A DNA stretch of 6,093 nucleotides, from assembly GCA_020445005.1 (NCBI GenBank), contig JAGRHM010000727.1:1-6093 (forward strand), read 5' to 3'. The notes under the pieces were generated by a model that did no database searches, was not told the origin of the DNA, and saw only the letters and a list, made by a program, of their open reading frames with translations. The first letter of the stretch is position 1. Every line of letters begins with the position of its first letter. Below are positions 1 to 6,093 of the stretch, piece by piece. The position numbers and the translations under genes were made by a program. Origin of the DNA: Candidatus Competibacteraceae bacterium. GTDB taxonomy: Bacteria > Pseudomonadota > Gammaproteobacteria > Competibacterales > Competibacteraceae.

Positions 1-64
1 GTTACTTTTGCGGTCGATAAACGGTAAAACTTCAGCGCAGTTCAGGATTAGCTCGCCACCTCAG

Positions 65-89
65 CCGCCCCTGCCTCAACAGGAAGCGG
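65..89 (+). other. Small imperfect stem-loop upstream of the promoter
   Basis: CCGC (65-68) pairs with GCGG (86-89), and CCTG (70-73) pairs with CAGG (80-83). A small internal bulge separates the two stems and the loop is CCTCAA. No T-tract follows on the + strand. It could be the end structure of an upstream transcript or chance pairing. The rest of 1-142 has no recognisable gene. Confidence 0.2.
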
Positions 90-91
90 TC

Positions 92-121
92 ATGAATTCG
101 TCATAAATACCCTCATATAAT
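92..121 (+). promoter_or_regulatory. Putative sigma70-type promoter for the oxygenase/SpeE-like operon
   Basis: A perfect -10 hexamer TATAAT lies at 116-121 in a locally AT-rich stretch. The best -35 candidate is ATGAAT at 92-97, with an 18-base spacer and only three of six consensus positions, so the -35 is weak. No extended -10 TG is present. Transcription would begin near 128. That leaves a leader of about 15 bases to the ATG at 143, or about 54 bases to the ATG at 182. The -10 is seen directly; its use as a promoter is inferred. A weak -35 would fit an activator-dependent promoter, but no operator is obvious. Confidence 0.5.
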
Positions 122-142
122 GAAAATAGTTTTACGGCCTGT

Positions 143-805
143 ATGCCACTGAAATTATCCTCACATCGAGCTTGTCATCTCATGCAAGAAGTTATTGGAC
201 TTTTCCCCACGCCCTTTATGCGGGCGCCCGGCGCTCTGGATCGTGGCCTAGTGAACGGTTTAGTCGAACATTTCAGTGCGCTGGCCGATCAGGAAAACAA
301 CTCATCGAACCATCTGTCCCATACGGCTATGCTGCACCCCAGCGACAGCCCGCTTCTGGTCGATGCGGCGGCGCTCATCAACCCTTTGCTGATAGAGTTT
401 GGCGCGCTGCTGTTCGGCGAGCGGATCGGCTGGTCCTTGAAAGAAATGTGGGTCAACGTGCTGGATGCCGGCGGTCGTCAAGCCATGCACAACCATGCCA
501 ACAGTTTTATCTCCGGCGTCGTTTACTTGACGCCCACCCATCCGGATTCACGAACGGTCTTCATGAAGTCCCCGGGCGGCGTCGAATTCTCATTCAAGAA
601 CGACCATGCCGGAGTGGTCACAGGACCCTACAACGCGGAAAAATGGATCAGCCCGATGCCCGAACCGGGTGATGTCGTGCTGTTTCCGAGCTACCTCATG
701 CATGCGGTGCCGCCGAACCCGGGCGGACGCCGCCTTACCCTGGCCTTCAATGCGATTCCCGCCCGCCTCGACTCCTGGGGCTACACCATCGCCTTCAGCG
801 GCTAA
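143..805 (+). CDS. Putative Fe(II)/2-oxoglutarate-dependent oxygenase (TIGR02466 / 2OG-FeII_Oxy_5-like)
   Basis: A 220-residue soluble protein that resembles the small 2OG-Fe(II) oxygenase family known as TIGR02466/PF13759. These enzymes are expected to use Fe(II), O2 and 2-oxoglutarate to hydroxylate an unknown substrate in the cytoplasm. Visible signatures are an N-terminal IGLFPTPFM segment (18-26), HNHANSFISGVVYL (116-129, first iron-ligand region of a double-stranded beta-helix), PGDVVLFPSYLMHAVPP (175-191, distal His187) and a basic GGRRLTLAFN strand (194-203, Arg196/Arg197 candidates for binding 2-oxoglutarate). A plain HxD motif is absent: H116, H118 and N120 occupy that place. No signal peptide or membrane segment is seen. 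The start is uncertain. ATG 143 gives 13 extra residues with no Shine-Dalgarno sequence, while ATG 182 (MQEVIGLFPTP) begins where family members usually begin, but it too has only a weak GAG upstream. The gene lies 50 bases before the SpeE-like gene on the same strand and is probably cotranscribed with it. The fold assignment is fairly secure; the substrate is unknown. Confidence 0.8.
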   Translation: MPLKLSSHRACHLMQEVIGLFPTPFMRAPGALDRGLVNGLVEHFSALADQENNSSNHLSHTAMLHPSDSPLLVDAAALINPLLIEFGALLFGERIGWSLKEMWVNVLDAGGRQAMHNHANSFISGVVYLTPTHPDSRTVFMKSPGGVEFSFKNDHAGVVTGPYNAEKWISPMPEPGDVVLFPSYLMHAVPPNPGGRRLTLAFNAIPARLDSWGYTIAFSG

Positions 806-855
806 AGTAGAGCCAGGCTCCGCGCCGGCATCCACGGTCGATTTGACCCTCGGCC

Positions 856-3432
856 ATGCAGCCTGAGGCAATGCGCCGCTCCCTCGCGCTGATTTTGATG
901 GCGGCATCCGGTTTCGCCGCCCTAGGCTACCAAATCGTCTGGACCCAGCAAAGCGCCCTGTGGCTGGGTCACGAATCAGCCGCCGTACTGGCCGTTGTCG
1001 CGGCTTTCTTCGGCGGTCTGGCGGTCGGCGCGCTGGCGCTCGGTCCCCGCATCGATCGCAGTCTGAAACCTGCGCGCTGGTACGCCGCCTGTGAGGTTGT
1101 GATCGGTCTGTGGAGTCTGGCGCTTGCCTTTCTCATGGCGCCGGTCACCGGTTGGCTGCTCAATTTCATCGGTGTGCAACCTTCGCCCGCCAGACACTGG
1201 CTTGTGGCTTTCTGCGGAACTTTCCTCCTGCTGCTGCCGGCCACCGCAGCCATGGGCGCGACGCTGCCCGCGATGGAGCGGGTTCTGGCGCAACTGCGCC
1301 GCCAGGGAGCGAACATTGCGGCGTTGTACGCAGCCAATACCTTTGGGGCGGTCCTGGGGGTGCTGGCTACCGCGTTTTGGCTGGCGCCCGAATTCGGACT
1401 GACGCGCACAGCGACTGTATGCATGGCGTTGAATCTGTTATGCGCCGGGTTAGGGTTGTGGCTTTTTGCCGGACCGGCTAACAGAACGCCGACAATGATC
1501 AAATCAGCCCCGTCCAACGCTCTGCGGTTGCTGGCCGCCACCGGTCTGCTGGGCATCGGCTACGAAGTGCTGGTCGTCCGGGTGCTTAGCCAACTGACTG
1601 AAAACACGGTATATACTTTTTCAATTTTGCTGGCAGTCTATCTGGTCGGCACGGCTTTCGGCGCTGCCGTATACAGTCGTTGGCCCGCTGATGAAAATGG
1701 ATCGGAACAGCGGCGCAACCGGTTGCTGCAAATGCAGGCAGCCGCTTGCCTGCTCGGGATCTTGAGTCTGATCTGCGCCAAAACGGTCAAGGCAGCCGTA
1801 ACCCAGGTGCTTGGTCCCGGCATGGCGGCGGCGCTGGCTGCCGAGGCGGTGCTTGCAACAGCGGCGTTTCTGCCGCCCACCCTCATTATGGGCGCTCTTT
1901 TCAGCTACCTCAGCGCGGGCGCGCTGGCTACCGGCGTCGACTTTGGGCGGGCGCTCGGCGTCAACACCTTGGGCGCTGCTGTTGCGCCGTTGCTCTTCGG
2001 AGTGGCTCTCGTTCCTCTACTGGACGCAAAATTCGCGCTACTGCTGGTCGCCGCCGGTTATCTCGCCTTGCCCTCATGGCGCGCCTGGTTCACTCCGGCG
2101 CAATGGACGGCGGCCGGCGCGACGCTGGCGCTGGTTGTGGGAGCGCCTTCCCTGGCGATCGTTGACATTCCCGAAGGAGGACGGCTGATCCGCTATACCG
2201 AGGGAACCATGGCGACGGTCAGCATTGTGGAGGACGCCAGCGGGGTGGCGCGCCTGCACATTAACAACCGGCAGCAGGAAGGCAGCAGCGCAACCTTGTT
2301 CGCCGACGCCCGCCAGGCGCTATTGCCGGTTCTTCTCCACCCCGCGCCCCGGCGCGCCCTGTTTCTCGGCCTAGGCACGGGCGTCACCGCCTGGTCCGCG
2401 ACCGAAGATTCGATGCTGCAAGTAGACGCAGTGGAGTTGCTGCCGGAGGTCATCGAGGCATCGGCCTACTTCACGCGCCGGTTATGGGGTGACGCGCACA
2501 ATCCCCGCCTGCATCTGCTGGCTGCCGATGCGAGACGCTTCGTGCGCGCCTCCCGCGACCGTTACGATCTAATTGTTTCTGACAACTTCCATCCGGCGCG
2601 CAGCGGATCCGGATCGCTTTACACCGTGGAGCATTTCAAGGCAGTGCGGGAGCGGCTCGCCTCGGGAGGATTGTTCTGCCAGTGGCTGCCTTTGCATCAA
2701 CTCGATCTCGAAACCCTACGCAGCATCGTGCGCGCCTTCGTCACCGTTTATCCGCGCAGTTGGGCGATCCTGGCTACTTACAGTCTGGACACGCCGGTCC
2801 TGGGACTGCTGGCGCGTCGCGATGTGGAGGGCTTTGATGTCGAACAGGTGCGTCAGCGGTTGGCCAATGCAGCGCTGGAGCACAATCCCGCCGAATTCGG
2901 CATTACCGACGATCTCGCGTTGCTGGGCGGCTTCATTGCTGGTCCCCCTGCCCTGGCGCGATTTGCTGGGGGCGCGCCTCTCAACACAGACGACCATCCA
3001 GTGGTCGCCTACGATGCGCCACGCATCACCTATGCGCCCGATTCTTTGCCGCGTGATCGACTGATCGCTTTGCTGCATGATGTGGAAATCAGTCCAGATG
3101 AACTGCTGGTGACGCCTTACGACCCGGTTTGGGCATCGCAACTGCCAGCATATTGGGCGGCCCGCAACCGTTTCATCGAGGTGGGTCGCGATGTACAACC
3201 GACCGCTGATGTAAGACGCATGCTGGCGCAGGTGCGGGAACCCCTGCTGTCCGTGCTGCATACCAGTCCTGAATTCCGCCCCGCCTATGATCCGCTGCTG
3301 CGCATGGCGATTGCCCTGGGGCGCACTGATCCGGGCGCAGCGCGCGCGCTGCTTTTTGAGCTTCAGGCAGCGCAACCGGCGTGGTCGGAAGCAACGCAAG
3401 TTTTGCGCAGTCTTTCCGGCACATCGCCATAA
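856..3432 (+). CDS. Fused MFS-like membrane protein / spermidine synthase-like domain protein
   Basis: An 858-residue polytopic membrane protein of the 'fused MFS/spermidine synthase' type. Residues 8-437 hold about 12-13 hydrophobic segments in two related halves: AASG and GY at 16-25 recur as AATG and GY at 227-236, and PATAAMGA at 128-135 recurs as PPTLIMGA at 340-347. Residues 446-478 resemble the small N-terminal SpeE subdomain (YTEGTMATVSIV). A Rossmann methyltransferase-like fold follows, with GLGTG (505-509), acidic E527 in VELLPEV, AADAR (556-560) and YDLIVSDNFHPA (570-581). SpeE enzymes usually have a DSSDP-like motif here; this protein keeps D576 but has His579 in place of the second Asp. 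LNTDDHPVVAYDAPR (709-723) is typical of the fused family. Residues 785-858 are helical and TPR-like. True aminopropyl transfer is unproven; it could alkylate another small molecule, or couple transfer with transport. ATG 856 has no clear ribosome site. ATG 871 (MRRSLALIL) has GAGG at 865-868, but only two bases away, so either start is possible. Confidence 0.85.
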   Translation: MQPEAMRRSLALILMAASGFAALGYQIVWTQQSALWLGHESAAVLAVVAAFFGGLAVGALALGPRIDRSLKPARWYAACEVVIGLWSLALAFLMAPVTGWLLNFIGVQPSPARHWLVAFCGTFLLLLPATAAMGATLPAMERVLAQLRRQGANIAALYAANTFGAVLGVLATAFWLAPEFGLTRTATVCMALNLLCAGLGLWLFAGPANRTPTMIKSAPSNALRLLAATGLLGIGYEVLVVRVLSQLTENTVYTFSILLAVYLVGTAFGAAVYSRWPADENGSEQRRNRLLQMQAAACLLGILSLICAKTVKAAVTQVLGPGMAAALAAEAVLATAAFLPPTLIMGALFSYLSAGALATGVDFGRALGVNTLGAAVAPLLFGVALVPLLDAKFALLLVAAGYLALPSWRAWFTPAQWTAAGATLALVVGAPSLAIVDIPEGGRLIRYTEGTMATVSIVEDASGVARLHINNRQQEGSSATLFADARQALLPVLLHPAPRRALFLGLGTGVTAWSATEDSMLQVDAVELLPEVIEASAYFTRRLWGDAHNPRLHLLAADARRFVRASRDRYDLIVSDNFHPARSGSGSLYTVEHFKAVRERLASGGLFCQWLPLHQLDLETLRSIVRAFVTVYPRSWAILATYSLDTPVLGLLARRDVEGFDVEQVRQRLANAALEHNPAEFGITDDLALLGGFIAGPPALARFAGGAPLNTDDHPVVAYDAPRITYAPDSLPRDRLIALLHDVEISPDELLVTPYDPVWASQLPAYWAARNRFIEVGRDVQPTADVRRMLAQVREPLLSVLHTSPEFRPAYDPLLRMAIALGRTDPGAARALLFELQAAQPAWSEATQVLRSLSGTSP

Positions 3433-3461
3433 TACAATTTCGGTTCTTCAGGGGTCTTGTG

Positions 3462-3483
3462 GAGGCCGGCTGCAACCGGCCTT
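3462..3483 (+). terminator. GC-rich stem-loop after the + strand operon, terminator-like but without T-tract
   Basis: AGGCCGG (3463-3469) pairs perfectly with CCGGCCT (3476-3482), a flanking G-T pair extends the stem, and the loop is CTGCAA. It starts 30 bases after the stop codon of the SpeE-like gene. No run of T follows on either strand, so it does not qualify as a classical intrinsic terminator. It may protect the mRNA 3' end or stall polymerase for Rho. Confidence 0.35.
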
Positions 3484-3497
3484 GGCGGAATCCATCC

Positions 3498-3527
3498 GAT
3501 AAAAATCCATTTAATTAAATGTTTATC
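3498..3527. repeat. AT-rich inverted repeat with a perfect 14-base palindrome core
   Basis: CATTTAATTAAATG (3508-3521) is a perfect palindrome. Outer arms GATAAA (3498-3503) and TTTATC (3522-3527) are also complementary, offset by the four-base AATC at 3504-3507. It sits between two convergent genes and is far more AT-rich than its surroundings. Possible roles are a protein binding site or a cruciform-prone spacer. No known operator is matched with confidence. Confidence 0.45.
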
Positions 3528-3566
3528 AAGATCATTGCTCTTGGCTGGGACGGCTCCGCTTGCTGC

Positions 3567-3600
3567 AAAAAGGCGGGATCCACAGAAGATGGTCCCGCCT
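3567..3600 (-). terminator. Intrinsic terminator of the minus-strand propeller/phosphoesterase gene
   Basis: AGGCGGGATC (3571-3580) pairs with GGTCCCGCCT (3591-3600) in a 10-base-pair stem with one G-T wobble and a ten-base loop. Read on the minus strand, the stem is followed directly by five T (3571 down to 3567, the first of which is also the last stem base). It starts 35 bases downstream of the minus-strand stop codon. On the + strand the stem is followed only by CTGTTAAG, so termination in that direction would be weaker. Confidence 0.8.
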
Positions 3601-3635
3601 CTGTTAAGACGCAAGCAGTCTAAAGACAGGCGGGG

Positions 3636-6093
3636 TTAACCGTCTTCTTCCTCGGACGCCCAACGAGAATGGATCTCCGGATACGGCTTGCCGTCCATCA
3701 AACCTTCCCAGAGGATTTTATTGTAATGGAGCGGGGTAATAAGATCGGCCTCGGAAAAGTCAAGGTGGCTCGTCACCTTGGCCCAGTATGCGGCGTCGTG
3801 TTTCGGCAGCACCGCGGGTCCCTTCGCCATAGCGACGTCATCACCCAGATCGAGATCTGTAGTCAGCAGCACAGTCGAAGCCACGGCATTGAAGGTCCAA
3901 TCCTTCGGTGAAGACTTGATATCAAACACATCGGCCATTGGTTGTTGACGGGCGGTGTTCAGGTTGATGTGCGGCGCGCCGAGGATGTCCTCGATCGTGC
4001 GCAACACGTTGACCTGCGTATAGAAGGTGCTGATGACCGCGTTCTTCTTCACATACGGACCCACCATATAGGTCGTGGTGCGGTGCGAATCGACGTGGTC
4101 CGGGCCATCCTGGCAATCGTCTTCGATGATGATGAACAGGGTGTCTTCGGCATAGGGGCTGTGGGCCACCGCTTCGACCATCTTGCCGACGGCCAGGTCA
4201 TTGTCGGCCTGCTGAGTCTCCGGCGTATTCACCCCGGCGAGGGCCGAACCGAAGCTGCCCATGTGGTCGTGGCTGATTCTGAAGAGCGTCAGGCTGGGCA
4301 GTTTGCCGTTCTCGACGTACAGGTCGAACTCACGCTTCCACTCGGCGTAGCGCCACATGTCCGGATAAACCTGGTCGTAGCCCCGGAAATAGACGTCGGT
4401 ACTGCCAGCGGGCAAGTTGTCTCCAGCGGCATGGAAATCCGCGCGCGGCAGAGCGGGATCGAGCGGCCCCACCTGAACCTCTCCGGCGACGTATGGATTT
4501 TCCACCTGGTTACCGAAATTATTCACCACAAAGCCGTAATTGCGCACCGTTCCGCCGGCCTCCAGCACGGCGTTGAAGATGTAGCCGTCTTCTTCACCGA
4601 ACGGGGCGTCGGTGGAGGTGTGGTTGGCGGCGCCGGCCAATAGGTTGTCAACGCCGCCTGGCAGGTTCGCGGCCATCGCGGCAGCGGTGTATTTGGTCGT
4701 TCCTTCGGGACCCGCCACGGCATCCCGTTCTTCGACGGTCTCCCAATTGACCGACACACTGCGGTTGCCGCCTTCAGATTCATAGGACAGACCGTGGCCA
4801 CCATAATTGAGCTGCTGCGTGAGTCCTTCGGTGCTGGTCACGCGGCCCTGCATGGTCCAGGACCAGCCGTCCATACTGCCGTCACCCGGATCATAGAAGT
4901 TGTCCAACGTGACGAAATTGCGGGCCAGGGCATGTTGATTTGGCGTGATGGCCTCACCGAACACCGTCAGGCGGGGGTCGCCATTGGAATCGTTGCTCAG
5001 ATCGCCCAGCACTTGGTCGAAGGTCCGGTTTTCCTTCACCACATAGATGATGTGTTTGATCTTCTTGCTCAGGAAAGCCATGACCTGCTTGTTATGCCCG
5101 TCTTGATTCGCGGTGTAGAAGTTGTTTTCCGCCACCTGCTCGGTCAGATGCTGCAACGCGTCCACACTGGGTACCGGGGCGCTGACCAGCGAGGACTGTT
5201 CCAGTTGGAACTGATACTGGTTCGTGCCACGCGCGTTGTCTCGGGCGGTGGAGTTGTCGGCCTGGCAATCCGCGTCACATCCATCACCCAGCGGATAGGC
5301 CGGGGTCTTTAACGCTTCAACAGGTTTACCGTCATCATCCAGAATGACGCCACCCGGATAGGTGCTGCTGGTCATGCTGGCTGTGTTGCTGAACAGATGA
5401 CCGGGATTGGGGCCGGTGACGCTTTTGCCGTTGATGATATACATCCAACTGCCGTCGGCGCTGAAGGTGATGTCCCTGGGCGCATAAGCGGTCGGGATCA
5501 GGCCGATGACCTGATTGGCGCGCGCGCCGGTCAGCGGAATCACCGCAACCGAGTTGGCGCCATCGTTGACAGCATAGAGGGTCTTGCCGTCTGGGGAAAT
5601 GGTCACGGCGAATGGAGAGGCACCGGTGTGGCGACCGCCTTTAAGTCCATCATCGGGGTTCATTTGCGCCAATACTTCGTTCGGGCCGCGGGTATCGATG
5701 TTAGCGATGACGGTGTTGCTCTCCGTATCGATCACGGCGACCTCGTCCGAGTTGTCTTGGGCGACATACAGCACCTGCTGCGCGGGGTCCAAGGTCATGC
5801 CTAGCGGGTTGCCATGCAGCTTGATACGTTTGATCAGCTTGCCAGCCGTAGGTAATGAAATATTGACGACCACCACCTCGCGATCGCGGTTGGCGGAGAC
5901 GTAGGCCGTGTTGTTGCCCTTGATGGCGACCGCGAAAGGAAAGGTGCCGCCGGGCACGCTATCGGTACCTTCGTTGTTGGCGAAGTACGGGCGCAGGTCG
6001 TGCTCGTAACGAACTGTGCCGGATGCGGTATCGATGACGCTGATGGAGTCGTTGTAATTGTTAGCGACCACTAGTGCTTCAACTGATCTAATT
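3636..6093 (-). CDS. Bifunctional YncE-like beta-propeller / alkaline phosphatase-superfamily phosphoesterase, 5' end outside window
   Basis: The frame is open to the right edge: upstream of the GTG at 6071 it continues through seven more sense codons (IRSVEAL). That GTG is therefore probably an internal Val, and the true start and any signal peptide are missing. Residues below count from it. Residues 1-215 carry YVTN/YncE-type blade repeats (NDSISVIDTASG 7-18, AYVSANRDREVVVVN 56-70, LYVAQDNSDEVAVIDTESN 101-119, LYAVNDGANSVAVIP 165-179). A linker with Cys265 and Cys269 follows. Residues 338-735 form a PF04185-like phosphoesterase domain: KENRTFDQVLGDL (346-358, metal ligands E347/N348 likely), GSMDGWSW (398-405, S399 candidate nucleophile), HDHMGSF (601-607), EDD (650-652), DHVDSHRT (658-665) and TIEDILG (692-698). 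ILWEGLMDGKPYPEI (786-800) matches the usual family end. Family members are exported metal-dependent phosphoesterases, often of unknown substrate. The usual DGH after the nucleophile reads DGW here. It converges with the SpeE-like gene and ends in its own terminator. Confidence 0.85.
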   Translation of the reverse strand, partial: IRSVEALVVANNYNDSISVIDTASGTVRYEHDLRPYFANNEGTDSVPGGTFPFAVAIKGNNTAYVSANRDREVVVVNISLPTAGKLIKRIKLHGNPLGMTLDPAQQVLYVAQDNSDEVAVIDTESNTVIANIDTRGPNEVLAQMNPDDGLKGGRHTGASPFAVTISPDGKTLYAVNDGANSVAVIPLTGARANQVIGLIPTAYAPRDITFSADGSWMYIINGKSVTGPNPGHLFSNTASMTSSTYPGGVILDDDGKPVEALKTPAYPLGDGCDADCQADNSTARDNARGTNQYQFQLEQSSLVSAPVPSVDALQHLTEQVAENNFYTANQDGHNKQVMAFLSKKIKHIIYVVKENRTFDQVLGDLSNDSNGDPRLTVFGEAITPNQHALARNFVTLDNFYDPGDGSMDGWSWTMQGRVTSTEGLTQQLNYGGHGLSYESEGGNRSVSVNWETVEERDAVAGPEGTTKYTAAAMAANLPGGVDNLLAGAANHTSTDAPFGEEDGYIFNAVLEAGGTVRNYGFVVNNFGNQVENPYVAGEVQVGPLDPALPRADFHAAGDNLPAGSTDVYFRGYDQVYPDMWRYAEWKREFDLYVENGKLPSLTLFRISHDHMGSFGSALAGVNTPETQQADNDLAVGKMVEAVAHSPYAEDTLFIIIEDDCQDGPDHVDSHRTTTYMVGPYVKKNAVISTFYTQVNVLRTIEDILGAPHINLNTARQQPMADVFDIKSSPKDWTFNAVASTVLLTTDLDLGDDVAMAKGPAVLPKHDAAYWAKVTSHLDFSEADLITPLHYNKILWEGLMDGKPYPEIHSRWASEEEDG

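Noticed and set aside
2..106. Open + strand frame from the left edge to a TAA at 104-106, possibly the tail of an upstream gene
   Set aside because: Only 34 codons, proline/glutamine-rich and without a recognisable motif; overlaps the hairpin and the candidate -35. Cannot be told from chance.
969..1556. 195-codon minus-strand open frame opposite the MFS-like region
   Set aside because: Low-complexity Ala/Ser/Arg translation typical of antisense reading of a membrane protein gene.
2716..3399. 227-codon minus-strand open frame opposite the end of the SpeE-like gene
   Set aside because: A shadow of the real coding strand, with Arg/Gln-rich content and no domain.
3498..3540. FNR or Fur binding site in the AT-rich intergenic sequence
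   Set aside because: The half-sites and spacing do not match TTGAT-N4-ATCAA or the Fur consensus, and the location between convergent genes is unlikely for either.
3942..4643. 233-codon + strand open frame opposite the phosphoesterase gene
   Set aside because: It is antisense to well-conserved motifs (EDD, DHVDSHR, HDHMG); its composition is explained by the high-GC reverse complement and it has no recognisable domain.
6069..6071. GTG as the true start of the propeller/phosphoesterase gene
   Set aside because: The frame stays open to the window edge and the first blade repeat begins right here, with no signal peptide, so the gene almost certainly starts beyond the window.

Overview
This window looks like chromosomal DNA from a moderately GC-rich Gram-negative bacterium, probably a proteobacterium. 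The coding GC content, the protein families and the TATAAT-type promoter all fit that, but nothing in the sequence fixes the genus. There are three substantial protein-coding genes. No RNA gene, CRISPR array, insertion sequence or integrase is visible.

Left part (1-3432, + strand): a short AT-rich leader carries a perfect -10 hexamer. It is followed by a small Fe(II)/2-oxoglutarate oxygenase-like gene (143-805). After a 50-base gap comes a long gene (856-3432) for a membrane protein that joins an MFS-like, internally duplicated transmembrane region to a spermidine-synthase-like Rossmann domain and a helical C-terminal tail. Spacing and orientation suggest one transcription unit. The substrate of either enzyme cannot be read from the sequence, and the polyamine label of the second is only a family name.

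Middle (3433-3635): a convergent intergenic region. It holds a GC-rich stem-loop just after the + strand operon, an AT-rich 14-base perfect palindrome with extra outer arms, and a convincing intrinsic terminator for the minus-strand gene.

Right part (3636-6093, - strand): the 3' portion of a large gene, open to the window edge. It encodes a YncE/YVTN-type beta-propeller followed by an alkaline-phosphatase-superfamily phosphoesterase domain (PF04185-like). Such proteins are normally exported; the N-terminus and promoter lie outside the window. It is transcribed towards the oxygenase/SpeE-like operon, so there is no evidence that it works with it.

The most interesting points are the oxygenase plus membrane-anchored SpeE-like pair, the altered active-site motifs in that SpeE-like domain and in the phosphoesterase, and the structured intergenic region. 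I see no clear case for a wholly new system.
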